A DNA stretch of 64,000 bases from assembly GCA_000507305.1 (NCBI GenBank), contig DF240163.1, positions 62,001-126,000 of the forward strand. The letters run 5' to 3'. Shown here piece after piece: positions 1 to 13,116 of this stretch (its first letter is position 1; each line of letters opens with the position of its first letter). The notes below the pieces were generated by a model. The model made no database searches and was not told where the DNA came from. It was given only the letters and a program-made list of their open reading frames with translations. The stretch comes from Breviolum minutum Mf 1.05b.01 (lineage: Eukaryota; Sar; Dinophyceae; Suessiales; Symbiodiniaceae). The translations under genes and the position numbers were made by a program.

Positions 1-2839
1 CCAAAGGACAGGAGTCCAAATGCCGCCAGTCCTTGGATTTGATGTTCAAAATCTATCTTCTGGAAATTTGTGAATCCCAAGAGCTTCAGCTTCACGTTGC
101 GTCTTAGACTACTTCATGTGAATTGTTTTCATGTCACATTTCTCTACAAATTTGCGGGCCTTCACCAAGATCCCTCCAGGTCTAGGGCTTCCAAAGTACC
201 AAATCAAGTTGAAGATCTTGAGTGCTTGTAGCATTGGGACATTGATTGCCAAGATCACATCTGATTCTGCTTGCTCCACGTTGAGTCACATTCAGTTTTT
301 AGAAATTTGTGCGCTTGGTGTATCAACGATGGAGACGCTCAAGTCCTTTCAGAATAACATACCATGTTTATATACTGTAACTGTACAGTAATTATATATG
401 TGCAACGGCTAATCCTTACACTCTCCGTTCGGAACTTTCGAAGAGTTGGGGTACCAAAATGTGCCAACTCCCAGTGTGATCATCCAAGAATCGTTGAAAG
501 AAAGCACTGCTTTGGAGAGGGTCATCCCTCCAAATGCCATCAGGTGATTGAAGACACCCTGGCATCCACCGTGCAATGCCGGGTGATTCCAACCCTCTAC
601 AGCAGGGGTCGTGGATAAACTTTCACGTGGACTGTTGATAAAAGGAAGGTTCGTACTTAGTTAGAACATGTTAAAACAATGTAAAACGTGCTACGAGGGT
701 CAACTGGGTCAGTTTTTGCATCATTTTGCCACCATGTTTGTATTCCACCCATGCCTATCACCCCTTCGTGGAAGCACTCCACCAGTGCTTGCCGCACGTC
801 CTGTCGGAATCCATCTATGGCTATGGCTATAGGCATGATGAGAGAAGTAACTTCGGCCATGCACGGTATTTCCAAGATGATCAACCTAGGGTGTTTCCTG
901 ACATTGGAGTTTTTACTAATGACTCACATAGATCTTTCAATACAAGTGGAGGGTACAGAAAGGGATCTGGAAACCCATGCCAGCCATCCAGATTGGAAAG
1001 TTGACTCTGATGGACATCCAATTTAATTGATTTCAATTTTGTTATTTGATATTTGTGCGGTCACTGGCTTGAGGAGCCGTTGACGACTCGGACACAACAG
1101 CCGGACCATTGAGACCCTGACAGCATTGGAGAAGGCAACCGAGAAGTGCAACACCTTTGGGCGGAGTGATGCAGGACCCAGGAGCTTGGTGTCGATTCAA
1201 TGTACATATGTTTTGAAGAATTAGTAAACAATCACAGCAATAAACAATTCACCCATACCTACATTGTCTCTTGGAAATGGGTGCACTGTTTTAACAATTC
1301 TTTAGCAGCATCATGAAGGTATAGAGGTTGGATGTGAGTGTTTCCTTCCATTGAGGGCAAGGCTGAAATCATCCAAATCCATTGCTTGGCTGCTTGGGAC
1401 CCAATGGTATTTGTGGTATTCGAACGATTGATCCTTCAAAGAAAAACCCAAACCCTGGATTTGCTGATTTGCTTGGCCTTGCTATACTATGTTTTGTCCA
1501 ACATCTAGCTTGTTGTACATGTTTTACTAACCAACTAATGGTTTAGTTGGATCTAACAAGTGTCAAAGGCAACTCAACACAGGAACACCTGCCGAGGCAC
1601 GGCAAAGACCTGAAGCAAAAACCCAGGGCATAGCTGTGTCGACGCCATGGCTGACAGGTGGACTCTCAGGAAGGTGGGTTTTGTGCAAGAAGTTCATGAC
1701 ACGTTCACCCATACGGGGTCGGTTTCCTTCCAAATGGGAGGGATTTGACATTGTCAATGTTTCAATGTTGAAGATACTTCACAATTACTTGGCTTTTTTC
1801 AAAACCCCGGTCAAGACATGCAAAACAAATTCAGATCCTCTCATGTAATGTACAAAACAGAATCTTCCTCGATGATGGGTTGCCCTGTACAGTTGCCGGT
1901 TTCATCCAGATCTTGCGTGAACCCCTTTTATCACGGGACCAAATATCGTGAATGAAGACCATTCCATGATGTCACTGAGCCAAAATCGAGGCGGAAAGCG
2001 GCAAATTCATCAAGCCGCTGCGTCAAAGTCCTTCTAAAGTTCACCTAAGAAGAGCTTTAGAAGTGCCCGAAGAAGTTTCAAAAGTCCAACTGCATCAGAT
2101 TGGGTGGGTCATGAGTCAAATCAGAATTATATAGTGCTCTATAAATCAAAAACACCTGCAGAGGTGACAGCGAACTGGTGGCTGTAAGTGGGACTCGTAC
2201 TCTTTAGTGTTAGATGTTTCTTCTGACGATATATTATATAACATCTAACATCTTATAGTGAAACTTCACAAGGCATTCCCGATTCTACACTGAAGCTTTA
2301 TATCAAAACACATTTGGTGGATCCAATCTCATTTTCAGCCTGCAGGAGCATCTTTGCTCTCCAACAATGTAGTGCTGTAAGCAATTCCCATCAGTTTGAA
2401 CCAATAATGAACTTGCTCCGTCTTGCTCTCCACTATCCCGATTTCGCTTGCCATGGAGAAATCCTTTCCCAAAAGTGCTGACCCACCACAATTCTGAGGC
2501 ACCTCATTCGAGCTTTCTGTTCCTGGAACAACTATGGCCAGGAAGAATGGTCAGATCTGTGACCTTGTCTTTTAAAATCTACCAGAGATACAACCCCCCA
2601 AATTTGAAGATAGATACCAAAAATATCTGAAAAAAAGGTTCGGAAAATGTATCCTTTCAAATCATTGGCTACTTTGGGATCTATGCTAAATTTCAGGCAG
2701 CCAGGGCCGAGTTCCAAATCGCAAATTCGGTCCTCTGCATTGTATTCGAAGGTGGCCCAATGTCCTTCAAAATAGGCCTGTCACATCAATACATTGACAC
2801 AACAAGAACAGCCTGGCAGGATAAAATTCAATGCCATGG

Positions 2840-2840
<1 letters not shown>
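1..2840. other. gene-poor stretch
   Basis: Only short open frames with no domain-like composition were seen on either strand, and no splice-consistent exon chain could be built. Base composition is moderately AT-rich, with many short homopolymers. I see nothing here that supports a gene; single short exons cannot be excluded. Confidence 0.4.
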
Positions 2841-2875
<35 letters not shown>

Positions 2876-2918
2876 CCATCATCACCATCATCACCATCAC
2901 CATCACCATCACCATCAC

Positions 2919-2967
<49 letters not shown>
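2841..2967. repeat. (CAT)n microsatellite with CAC interruptions
   Basis: About 127 bp of CAT triplets, interrupted in the middle by CATCAC hexamers, so pure CAT blocks flank a CAT/CAC block. It is open in several frames (poly-His, poly-Asp, poly-Met, poly-Ile and poly-Ser), which is a property of the repeat and not evidence of coding. Flanking sequence shows no exon-like composition. Confidence 0.97.
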
Positions 2968-2969
<2 letters not shown>

Positions 2970-3834
2970 CCCTCTTGATATCATATCAACGGGGCTGGCT
3001 CAAAGCTACCAAAGCTACAAATCATCGCAAAACCCTGCCCCAACATGATCAAAATACACCCTGAAGTCCAAACTCCTTTTCATTTGGCCATGTCTCTCAA
3101 ACTCATTGGCGCTCTTCGCCAACGGAGTGCATACAAAACGGCCCTCTGGAGTGCAGGTGAAAAAACGGTGGAATAAGATACATAATATATGTATATGTGC
3201 AGGCATATGGCAAACAATTGGAAAATATCTTCAACAATGTTCCAATACAATTACCGTACATATTAATATTTGAACTAATGAATTATCTTTGAGAAAATGG
3301 ACAATTCATAAATGAAGTTCATAACGATTCTCTACTTTCAACATCTTTAAGCCCAGTGGAATTTGAAGTGTACAAGGTTGATGGCCTGGCAAAACTTGAA
3401 GAACACTGAAGTAAAAACTAACATGGAACATGCTACATGACATAAAGACCATCATTCTTATAGATCAAAGTTTCAAGTCCTGAATATCTACAAAGCTTCT
3501 ACGCGTTCTGGGGGTCATGAAGCCTATGTCAAGGATGAGTCCTGTTCGACCGCCTCTCCGCCCTGACCGGAGGAATTGCCGAATTGGTGACATTGGTGAC
3601 TCGCCGCATCTTACCACCCGGAAAGGTGTGGAGTGTGGCCCTGGGTGCATTGAATAAAGCCAATATTCATATAAAGTTTATATCTAAGAAAAACCATTGA
3701 TTCTAAAATGTTGTAATTTCGTACTGCTCATCTGCTACAACGCCTTGCACTCTTTCGCACTACTTTGTGGGGCCAGGCCATTTTAAACTTTGGTCTCCTG
3801 GATAGATCCAAGGATACCAAACCTGTCACAAGAA
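2968..3834. other. no gene seen
   Basis: Short open frames only. The phrase AAAAACTAACATGG near 3414-3427 resembles the inner end of the ~100-bp TIR elements at 18.2, 41.0 and 60.9 kb, but no partner arm was found, so it is not called. Confidence 0.35.
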
Positions 3835-4019
3835 CTACACCCCTGGTCCATGATGCACTAGCTCCATGGAAGCCAACTGAAGTTTTCTGTCAAGCTTCTG
3901 AGGTTCTTCAGATTCCTGAGTCTTGAACATCAAACTAGCACCATCCAGCAGCAGCTGTTGCAAATTTTCTGATGCAACTAGTGGGGGGAAGCGTGGGTCT
4001 CCAACGAAATACTCTCCGA
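3835..4019 (-). CDS. terminal exon of unrecognised gene
   Basis: A minus-strand open frame ending at a TAG (3835-3837) has protein-like composition: an acidic, leucine-rich segment containing VASENLQQLLLDGASLMF and later SEEPQKLDRKLQLASMELV. Opposite-strand frames look like noise. A plausible acceptor (CCTCAG) lies just upstream at 4020-4021, though the base after AG is T rather than the G usual elsewhere in this window. No domain is recognised and no upstream exon could be joined. The exon boundary may be a few bases off; treat as a coding fragment. Confidence 0.45.
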
Positions 4020-4290
4020 CTGAGGTAGTTTGTGAAAAGGGCTCCTTGCAAAGGAAGCAGCCCCAAATGTAAACCAACATCTGCAAATTGCAAAATAGAT
4101 CTCTGGAATGTTGGCGCATAGACCCACGCAAGAACTCCGTTTTGCTTACACAATCCTCCCTATTTCAACCCATTCCCCACAAATGACACTCCAAGTCTCC
4201 ACCTTTCTCTTCGCTCTTCGGCTTCGTCGGTTTGAAGCAAGTCAAAGCCTTGCCTTGTTTGGTCAAGGTGGTGGTTGCTGTTGTTTAAGA

Positions 4291-4336
4291 CCCATAGTAT
4301 CCATGTATGGTATATACCATACATGGATCCTATGGG
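4291..4336. repeat. 46-bp palindrome, fold-back family 2 (short copy)
   Basis: Two 23-bp arms meet with no loop and differ at one position (T versus G at arm base 8). The arm contains GGATCCATGTATGG. The same arm bounds a 96-bp element at 52237-52332, so this copy looks like the same family with the interior lost. Single-strand DNA or RNA would fold into a near-perfect hairpin. No coding capacity. Confidence 0.85.
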
Positions 4337-6825
4337 AGAGGAAATGATTGCCGAATACCGTTGATTAAATAGGATGCCTGTTTCGGTTTCAACCAGACTG
4401 TCTAGACTTAGGAAGCGACGTCCAACCAAACTATTCCAAACTGGCAAGTCTATGCCTCCTCTTTTTGCAATTTGTAATGGAATGGATTCTAAATATTGTA
4501 AACTTCCGTTTGCACCACCACAATAACAAGCTGACTGCTCGCTACCAAAACCGGTAGTAATCTTGAAGTTGACCAACTTGTGCTTGATTTGGAGCACTCA
4601 GCCGTGAAAACTACATGCAACAGTCGTGTTTTCCCATCACCTTTGCAGTCTAAATCCCAAGCCTCTCGGCTTGTAAGCTATCCAATAAGCAACTGGCAGC
4701 ACATGCCTGGACCAAATGTACCAGGAATCTTTGAATCTGTTGAGAAATGACATGTGATCTTAAATGGATTTAATGGCATTTCCGAAGACTCCACTTTCTG
4801 CTGAAACGCCAGTGTCTGTAAAGCCTCCGAAGCTCATCACTTTAAGAGAGAGTTCTGTTTTCCAACACAATCACTCCCTCTGATCATGCCCGGCGTGCCA
4901 GAACCGGAAGGCCAACCAAACCCAAGGCAAGCTGAAATGTCATCAAAACCTGGACCATTTGCGATTGCCAATCAATCTGGCATCAAAATGCTTTGAAGCA
5001 TCTTTCTATACCAAAAATAAGTTTTGGGCTGCATTTTTTGGGTTTTCAATCATTGATGTTTCAGTATTTTCATTCATGTTCATGCTTCTGCACAAGGGCA
5101 GTTCAACACCTTCCAGAAAGTGCTTCCTGGGGCTTGGGGTCAAATTAAACAACTAAAACACATCATCAGTTGAACAAACCTCCTGCAACCTTGCCTTTTT
5201 CCGTGGCTTCCTTGTCACAACTGCGAGCCAAACATCATGCAAGGAGCTGAGATTCTTGAGATGGAAGTCTCACATACAAGGTCTTCCACCGTGAAGCTGT
5301 AATATGGGTACCTCAGTTTGAAAAGTCAGGGAAGCTTCAGCATAGGCCAATATTCAGAAGCTCCCCACTAAATGACTTTCACCTGCCCTTTAAACAGACC
5401 CTAAACTTTACATCCCCTTTGAGCCGTGTCAAATCACAATATCTCCACAACCCATTCAACCAGCTGGAGTTGTGAAGAGGTGCATCTTCTCCGCGACAAC
5501 CATTTTACCTAATTCTTTCCTTGTTGAGAACGCATTTTTTCATATTCTTTCTATCCAGTTTTCTCTGCAACAGGTATCCATGTTGAGCTTCAGCTCTTGT
5601 CGTCACATGACATACATGACCAAGCTACAAACCTCATCGAAATACACAACCAAAGTGGAACATTCCCATATATTCTAATTGATTTCAAGTGTAGGTACCT
5701 CAAAAAAATCCTAAGAGGTTATGTACCCCCACATCCACCAACAATAAAACACACTAAACGAATCCAAATGAGCTGGTCAGCTTGTCTCGCTGGTGGATCC
5801 TGAAACCTAGTTGCAAATGCGCAGGCTCCAGAATGGCAAGAGCATCACGCAGTCCGGCATGCATGAGCCTCAGCTGTTGAAATGGGTTGGATGTTCTAAC
5901 CAAAGATTGTGCAGGGCACGGGATTTGGTTGGGAAGCATCACCTGCCCAAACACATCCAAGCATTATAGACATCATTAAAACATCAAGGAGAACAATTCG
6001 GAATATCATTGGTCAAAGCCTGACTTGCCAGTCGAACTGTGCCGGAGCACAGCTTGCCTGTTTTCCCACTTTGCTCTCGAATCATGAGGAAAGACTCCCA
6101 AAAAGAGCCTTCAAAATCAAGGGACCGACCACAAACATCCAAAAGAAAGCTGTTTAAAAAACCATGTAAAAAATAGAAACAATTTTGCTGTACGCAAATG
6201 GAAGGAGACTGAATATTGTTGGATACCTCGGTGCTGGCACGGTATCCAAGCCAGGCAAGGAAAGCAAATTGATAGGCTGACTGAAATGGAACACATGTCC
6301 CGACCTGATGTCATCTTTGCATGATATCATCTCTGCTTGCCTCCCCCCCCATTGTGGCTGAATTGTTCTCTGCCTGCCAGGTGACATTTGTAGCATCCCA
6401 AACCGGGCAACTTCTTTGAATTGCCTCACCATAGGTGCCAACCCACCTCAACGATGGCCAAGGGATCGAACAGATCCAAACACAAAATCATAGTCACAGT
6501 TGGTCAGTACCGGTCCACTCCACAAGATGAAACAAATTCGAATGGATACGTAAACAAACAACCACCAAAATAACATGCGTAAAAGTCTTGGAAGACTACA
6601 ACACGATACACAAATACAACATGTAGTCATGATAATAAGAGCCACAATCGCGGCAGGAGCACGCCGGATTACACATTGTGGCGGCATCTGGCCTTTTGGA
6701 TTGAGAGGTTAGAGAGTAAGCAATGTACAAGTTGAATGCGTTGACACTGGTATACTGTAGATGCATATTATACGCCTTGCAAATCCACGTGCAAAAGAAG
6801 TGCACTTTACCTTGAAAAAAAAACA
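4337..6825. other. no gene supported
   Basis: Many open frames of 60-100 codons on both strands, none with recognisable domains or consistent splice sites. Likely intron or intergenic sequence. An exon cannot be excluded but none is supported. Confidence 0.35.
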
Positions 6826-7450
6826 TCAAACATCATCAAGCCACTCTTGCCATAGCGTGAAGTGATTCTCGATGACCTCGCGGCGATTCTGCCGTCAATG
6901 CCATGGGGTTCTGGAAACTCCATCGATGACGGGAAACAAACACTTCATATTTCAAACAACCCACCGAAACCATGGCACGCGATATGTACTGGGAGTCTTC
7001 CAACCAATGTCTGCATACTACGTAGGCATGATTAGGCATGCATGAAGCACGGCAAACTCACATCAGCTGCAACCACCAAAGTGCTGGGAATCATACCCAC
7101 CGAATGCTTCTCTGGTTTTGCCCGCCTTCAAGTCATTTAAGGCAACGTTGGCACTCGCATCATCTAAGTACCTTGGAAAGTGCGGGTCTAACAGAGACAC
7201 ACGGAGTCACGGCTTAGAGTGACACAAAATGTACAGTACTTTACACCCATTTGTGATGTTTCCATCATCCCTTTGAGGTTTGTTGAAACAAACATATTCT
7301 TTATACTGTTTTCTTGGGAAGAGGCATGAGCCCAAAATCTTTTCGAAACTCCAAAACCTCCCGCTGACATTTCTTCAAAGGCACTGCCGCGTCAAGTTCA
7401 CCTGCCCGGAACCGTGGCCGAACGCCAACTCGCTGTAACTCCTCAAGGCT
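6826..7450 (-). CDS. two possible exons of one unrecognised gene
   Basis: The upstream part (about 7308-7447) has strongly protein-like composition, including ELQRVGVRPRFRAGEL and REVLEFRKDFGLMPLP. An AG|G acceptor fits its 5' end near 7447, and a GT donor (ACA|GTATAA) fits its 3' end near 7308. Downstream, a short frame ending in TGA at 6826-6828 reads VIENHFTLWQEWLDDV and could be the terminal exon. The join between them is not proven in phase, so they may belong to different genes. No family is recognised. Confidence 0.35.
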
Positions 7451-9749
7451 GAAGGTTTTACTTTTTGTAGGGTTGGATGGAATTCCAATCTTCCAGATTG
7501 CAAATAACATATGCATACATATATGACACATGATAGCTATATATCTAACATTATCTAACATGGATATGATATGATTGGATCACAGCATTGCGAACCAAGG
7601 ATCAAGGTCAACAACTCCGGAGTGGCACAGAAGGCAGAAGTCATGGTGGTAAAACCCACTTCGAAGGCAACCACCAAACTAACGGCCACCTGATCCCCGA
7701 ATGGTTTGATGGCTTCCAAGCGGTTGGTGGAAGATGGTTGGATGCTTCATCCAAGTCTGATGTTGGAACATTAATTTCAGTTGTACACATATGTGATTAG
7801 AATAACTGATTATATATAATTTGGTGTGCAAACAAAAGTGTACAGAACGAACCCAATTTGGGGCTGGAGATTGAGAAGAGTATCCCCCTGCTGCCTTAGA
7901 AGTCTTGAGAGTTTTGACTTTGCAAAATGGATGATTGCGGTAGATAAGCGTCAAGGTTCACTAACAAGAATGGTGACGGCGTTGGTGCAAATAAAGTTGT
8001 TCAAGGAAAAAAGGATAAAAAGGGGGCACAACCGCCCACGGGGTAATGATATTTTCTATCACAATTGGGTCATGCTGCCTTTTGGGTTGGAAGCTATCAA
8101 CCCATTTGTTTTTCAATCGGATTGGGTGGTTATTCCATCAGTGTGCGACATCTGAAAGTCCGACATGATGAAACTGCTCCAATCAAATACTGAATATGAA
8201 TAAATCATATTATATAAAATATATCAAAATCATAAATTAAGCATATGTACATACAACATACATCATCACACAGTCTTCTCAATATTTTGTTTCTCAGTTT
8301 TGTTTCTCCCAGTTGGTAGGGACCCAAAACCTCTCAGAGCGCCATCTGTGATGTGTCGAGCCACGATGCTTGGAGAGATACAGCTGGCAGTTAGACAACC
8401 GATTTGACCTGAAACCCAGATGTTAGGGGAGGAGATGCTGGTTACATCTGCTGAACCTTGATATAGACATAAGGTAATGCTAAACTTATTGATCTCCCAA
8501 ACTCTGGATACATGGAAGAGCACATCTTAACTTTCATACTCAGCGCCCACAGGGAAGGATTTGTGGTAGAATTCTTAGCACCAGTAAGAATGCATTGATT
8601 CCACTTGTTTCCCAACTCCGTGTTGCCTGTGTTTCTACTTTGGAGCCTGCCAGCTCTAGACATGATTCAACGGGAGCATGCACATCATCAGTTCAACGGG
8701 AGTTAACGGTTAACTATCCCATCAGTCCCAGCAGCAGCAATGGCATCTTCTAATGCATCTGGGCCCAGCGCATTCTGCAACACCAATCCTAGAATAAAAA
8801 CTCGATGGGCCACTTGGATACTGACAAATGAACATGGTGGAAAAACCTGCCACTACCACAAAAACACCATCACTCAATCACTTAGCACATTTACCAAGCT
8901 TCAGCAAACACAGAGCGAAGTAGCAAAGCAAGAGCAAGCTCAGTGGCAGCAAAAAACCTCAGACATCTTTGGATAATCTGGGTGGCTGAATCAACGTCAG
9001 TGCTTGACATCTGAGAAAGCTGCGCAAGTGGTAGCTTGTCTCCAGGCAGGATCAAACCGGATCGGATGAGTCATAGCAGATTGGAAAGAAGTGGGAATCA
9101 TGGTACTTGAATCTGCAAATCTGCATGTACAGAAATCTGGACCTGTATATAATACACATTGTATGAATCTATTGGTGCAAATATACGCACACATCAATAT
9201 TCAATGACAATCATGACATGTTCAAGCTTTGAGATTAAGATGAAAACAAAATCATGTGCTTTGGAAAAATGCTTGCATAATTCTGTAACTTGGGATGCTG
9301 AATCCCCGGCGATACTGAACTCGCCGGCCACGATTTGACTGCCAAGTGGCTACAAAGCAAGATAGCTGCAATGGAGAAGAGGTCCTGGCTACTTATTAAA
9401 AAAAAGAACGCACGCAAAACAACGACCAGGTAGAAAAAAATGAACTCTGTCTTGAGTTAATCGCTGATTCTGCTAGTATTTTTTACAGGGAATTCTGCCA
9501 GGAGAATAAACGAGCAATGAAAGTGTCTTTGTCTTTATGAAGTTTCAATGACACATCGAGAGGTGTTTATTTATCACCCTACAAACGGAAGGGTTCCCAC
9601 ATCATCCCATATCATTTAAGAACTCCTGACAGCATCTTTTAAGGTTTCGCACATGGGGCTGACAAACCACGCATCTACATCTCCCATCATTGTTGAATGG
9701 GATGCTTCCCTACGTGCCAGCATAGCCAGGTTGAACAATGCTGATCTGA
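7451..9749. other. no gene supported
   Basis: Competing open frames occur on both strands (for example plus 7588-7800) without splice support. An AT-rich patch at 8190-8270 has no structure I can name. Confidence 0.35.
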
Positions 9750-11435
9750 TCATCCCGCCAGCAACTCAAGCAGTTCATGCCTGACTTCTGAGAGCATTTC
9801 CGGTTTGATGAAGGCACGGTCCAAATGTCTCCTGAAAGCAACAAGACGCGCAAGATCATCTGCCAGGAGAAGGTCTGCCATGTCTAATACTTTGACGCAG
9901 CAGGGGCTGAACAATGCTTCATCAGAAGTCATAATCCTGACGAACTCTGCCAAGAAATGCCTGTCAATGCATCGACAGACAGGCATAAGCTCGCTAAGCC
10001 CTTTCAATATCGTGCGAACAATTTGTTGCTCCTTGGCAACGCCCGCATGGTCCATCATGCGACGGGCGATGCGCAATCGCAATTCAGGCCACGGATAATT
10101 TTGATACAGAAGCTCTGCCGTCGACCAGAAAATTCTTGCTGGTGGTTCACCAGGTTGGTAGTCAAGGCCTTCAAGACAAACATCAATAAAATGGTGTACC
10201 AAGTCAGGTTGATACAACTGCCACCGGTGAAGGTTGTACATCCAGAAAACAAAACCTCGGCAACGTTCTGATGTTCGCAGCAAGTGCTCCCTAAGCAAGC
10301 GGCTTTGCGTTTGAACATTTTCAAGCTCTCGAATTTCTGGTTGTGAGCCCTTGTGAAAGTACTCCACAACTGGATGCACCTGCTTTTCAGAGGACGATGT
10401 TGGCAGAGAGTCGATGTCCACCAGCTTGAACAAATGGAATACCCAAGCCTTCGGACTTGCGAAGAAGCGAGAAACCGCTCGGACATCGAACATAGCCACT
10501 TCATCCACTGGGAGAAAGTCTAAAATTAGGGGGAACAACTCTGTTGGCAGGAATTCTGATCCATTCTCAGCACTGACATCTTGCAGTCCGATCAATTGAA
10601 GGAACCGACTTGATTTTTTCGCCTCTGGTTCGGAAGCGACATCTGGCGCTCCGGACTGTGTATCCATGTCGGAAGCTGTAGGGGACGCCTTGTTTAGCGA
10701 CTCAACATCACCAGCAAATCTCCTACTAGAGGCCGTCGTCCAAATCAACGGTTCTGGTCGCTCCTCCTCAGCTGTCTTCCAAGCTGCCGCATATAAATTG
10801 GGACACTGTTCCTGACTCTCAGCATCTGAAGGGCCATCTGCTCGAACGTCCTTGGCCTTCAAATTGTTGCTGTCTCGAGGTGTCATGGGCAAATCCGTGG
10901 GAGGAAGGAATTGGCCACTGTCAGTAGCATGGACTTCCACATCACATTCTGGAATTCCAAAGCTCTTCCACCGGAGCACAGTCTCCTCCAAGACATCCTT
11001 CAGACTTTTTAGGGATGTCCGATGCAAGGTGTTGGCGTTTTCCAACTCTGCGCTGAGCATCTTACATCTTTCTCGCTGCTCTTGCGATTCTTTCTCAAGC
11101 TGAGAAACCTTCAAACTGTGCAAATACAAACATGTCAATAAGAGCTCCAGAAATGCCAAATATGCACGTTGCTCGCGTTGCTCGTGAAACCAGCGCCAGT
11201 TTCCCTGCAACGGTTGTATCATGGCGTGCTGGCCACAGGCAACCTCGACATCTGCAGATTGTGAGCGGAGCACACTCTCCTCGGGAAAGTTCGGAACATC
11301 GTCTGACGTGTCCCCAATGATGTACTCATCCATCTGGGACAAGGTGGATGCACTTGAGTCACTTGAGCCTTCCCACGGCATCCATCCAAACTGAAACCCA
11401 TTTGCATCCTCTGCCTCGTGCTCACTGATCATCAT
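9750..11435 (-). CDS. F-box-like coiled-coil protein, intronless 561 codons
   Basis: A single uninterrupted frame of 561 codons begins ATG ATG and ends at 9750. Residues 1-75 are acidic and Ser-rich. A hydrophobic, Leu-rich helix at ~91-110 leads into a charged coiled coil to ~157, beginning SQLEKESQEQRERCKMLSAE. Residues 160-290 are low-complexity and probably disordered. Residues ~294-337 resemble an F-box (FLPTELFPLILDFLPVDEVA then VSRFF), which in the family recruits SKP1 of SCF ubiquitin ligases; that role is inference from a weak motif. Residues 350-561 are helical and Leu-rich, possibly a substrate-binding solenoid, with no motif I can name. The first ATG is used because upstream sequence shows no extension. 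Lack of introns contrasts with the MORN and RPL23A genes nearby. Confidence is high for coding, low for function. Confidence 0.82.
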   Translation of the reverse strand: MMISEHEAEDANGFQFGWMPWEGSSDSSASTLSQMDEYIIGDTSDDVPNFPEESVLRSQSADVEVACGQHAMIQPLQGNWRWFHEQREQRAYLAFLELLLTCLYLHSLKVSQLEKESQEQRERCKMLSAELENANTLHRTSLKSLKDVLEETVLRWKSFGIPECDVEVHATDSGQFLPPTDLPMTPRDSNNLKAKDVRADGPSDAESQEQCPNLYAAAWKTAEEERPEPLIWTTASSRRFAGDVESLNKASPTASDMDTQSGAPDVASEPEAKKSSRFLQLIGLQDVSAENGSEFLPTELFPLILDFLPVDEVAMFDVRAVSRFFASPKAWVFHLFKLVDIDSLPTSSSEKQVHPVVEYFHKGSQPEIRELENVQTQSRLLREHLLRTSERCRGFVFWMYNLHRWQLYQPDLVHHFIDVCLEGLDYQPGEPPARIFWSTAELLYQNYPWPELRLRIARRMMDHAGVAKEQQIVRTILKGLSELMPVCRCIDRHFLAEFVRIMTSDEALFSPCCVKVLDMADLLLADDLARLVAFRRHLDRAFIKPEMLSEVRHELLELLAG

Positions 11436-12301
11436 TGATCTCTTTGCTCAAATCGAAGCAAAACCCCGAAACATTTGTTCCAAGTCCTGGTTTTCCTTTA
11501 TCTTCTCCATCAAAAAACTACGAAGGGTCCCAACTATCACTACTATCGCAATCATTCGTGGGGTAGTTCAATGTCCTGAAAGCTAGCTGAAGCACTTAGT
11601 GACCTTGTGCATTCCGAGGGTCTTTCATCCTTTGCATCAACCACTGAGGCATGCCATCCAATTGCCGCAAGGTCACCAGTGCAGCCTCCTTGGGAGGCAC
11701 CGTGGGGAACGTGATTTTTTCAGGTCTGAACATCTCAAGTTTTCAGGACTTACACCGGTGAAGGTCAACATATAAACATTGTTGATGATCATTTTCTGAA
11801 GATATGCGCATGTTCTGAAGGTTCAGGGAATCCCACAACCCATTGTGATGATGAACCAAGCTGGGTGCGAAGTGAACCTTTCTGCAAGCCACGTGGTATT
11901 TGCTGGCAAGCAGCTCTCATCCCTTGCCCCCAAGAATTGTTCAAATGAGGTCAGCGTGTTTCCTTTCCAGCCTGTCCAACCCTTGTACGTTTCTCACCTA
12001 TCTTTTGTAAACCTAGATACGGACATTACAATGATTAAATTCGAAATGACATAACCAAACCATCATCAACCTTCCCTCATTTTTTACCACTGCCAAGTGC
12101 TCCTTTGTATCCTGCGCTTCCATCTTCCTCTCTCTCACCGACTCTCCCAGAAACTCGTGGGTGGCATTGGGACATTCGGTGTAGAGTCGATCCTGGTGGG
12201 TTTCACCATAAGGAGGGGGTCCCACTGAGTCAATTGGGATGTTTTCTTTTAAGGGCTACAACTTCTTTGTTTGAGATTTTGGATTTAGGAAGGCATGGAT
12301 G

Positions 12302-12332
<31 letters not shown>

Positions 12333-13116
12333 GGGCAGTTGAATAGAGATCGCTTGATTGAGATCCAGCCATGTCATAGGATGCCATGCGTCAGAAACAT
12401 CCCCGTCCCGTGATGTCAGCAGGTTAACATGTCTGCAACAACACGACTCACCCCAGCAACACTTGCTTTCGATATCTTTAACTTTGCTGTTGCTTCGCAA
12501 AAGCTGACACAAGGAACATGACTTAGGAAATGACCTCCATTTGTCAACTGGAAAATCATCCAGAAGCCCCATGAACTCGCTAGATTTTTGATTGATATAT
12601 CAACAGAGTGCAGGCATTCACCCACCCACCCGGTCCAGGTTGTGTTGGAAGGAGCCACTGCCGATTTTTAATGCCTCTGCCATGTCCTCAGCACGAGGCT
12701 GCGACAATTTCACCAAGGTTCAGGAAGTGGTTCAGTGACTTCGCCATCCTGTGATACCGCCCATCATTCAATATGATCGGATGGGGTTTCCGATCTCCAG
12801 GTGGTTCGATGCGATAGTTCCCAGCGTTTACCGTCTAGCCAAAGAACAGCCCACGCAGCAACCCTCTAGATAGGACTGCTGGTGAAACAAATCCTCCACC
12901 AACTGGCATTCAAAAAACTCGTTGAAACCCATGAGCACTTGGATGTTTTCTGCATCAACTGGTGCAGGATTTCTTCCATCACCAGTAGACCCAAAGAACA
13001 AGCAAACACAAACACGCATGTCTGAAGAATGTCAGCTAGCATTAGTATGTGTCCACGAAGTGTATAACGATATAGGTGGAATCTCATAGCAAAGGGTCAT
13101 CTTAGAGGTCCTCGAT
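11436..13116. other. intergenic, short repeats only
   Basis: Upstream of the F-box-like gene. Contains a (GATT)n tract at 12302-12330 and short open frames without domain features. A ~26-bp phrase at 12958-12986 (core GGTGCAGGATTTCTTCCATCA) recurs at 57541-57570. No promoter element is assignable; dinoflagellate promoters are poorly defined. Confidence 0.4.
12302..12330. repeat. (GATT)n microsatellite
   Basis: Seven tandem GATT units, preceded by GGATG. Simple tandem repeat in non-coding sequence. Confidence 0.93.

Noticed and set aside
2760..3064. Open frames giving poly-His, poly-Asp, poly-Ile or poly-Ser proteins
   Set aside because: They are translations of the CAT microsatellite in different frames; flanks show no coding signal.
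9805..10599. Plus-strand frames opposite the F-box-like gene
   Set aside because: Antisense shadows of a 561-codon frame with much better protein composition.
11436..11500. Spliced-leader relict in front of the F-box-like gene
   Set aside because: The best match (TTTTGCTTCGAT) agrees at only 8 of 12 positions, within chance for this region.
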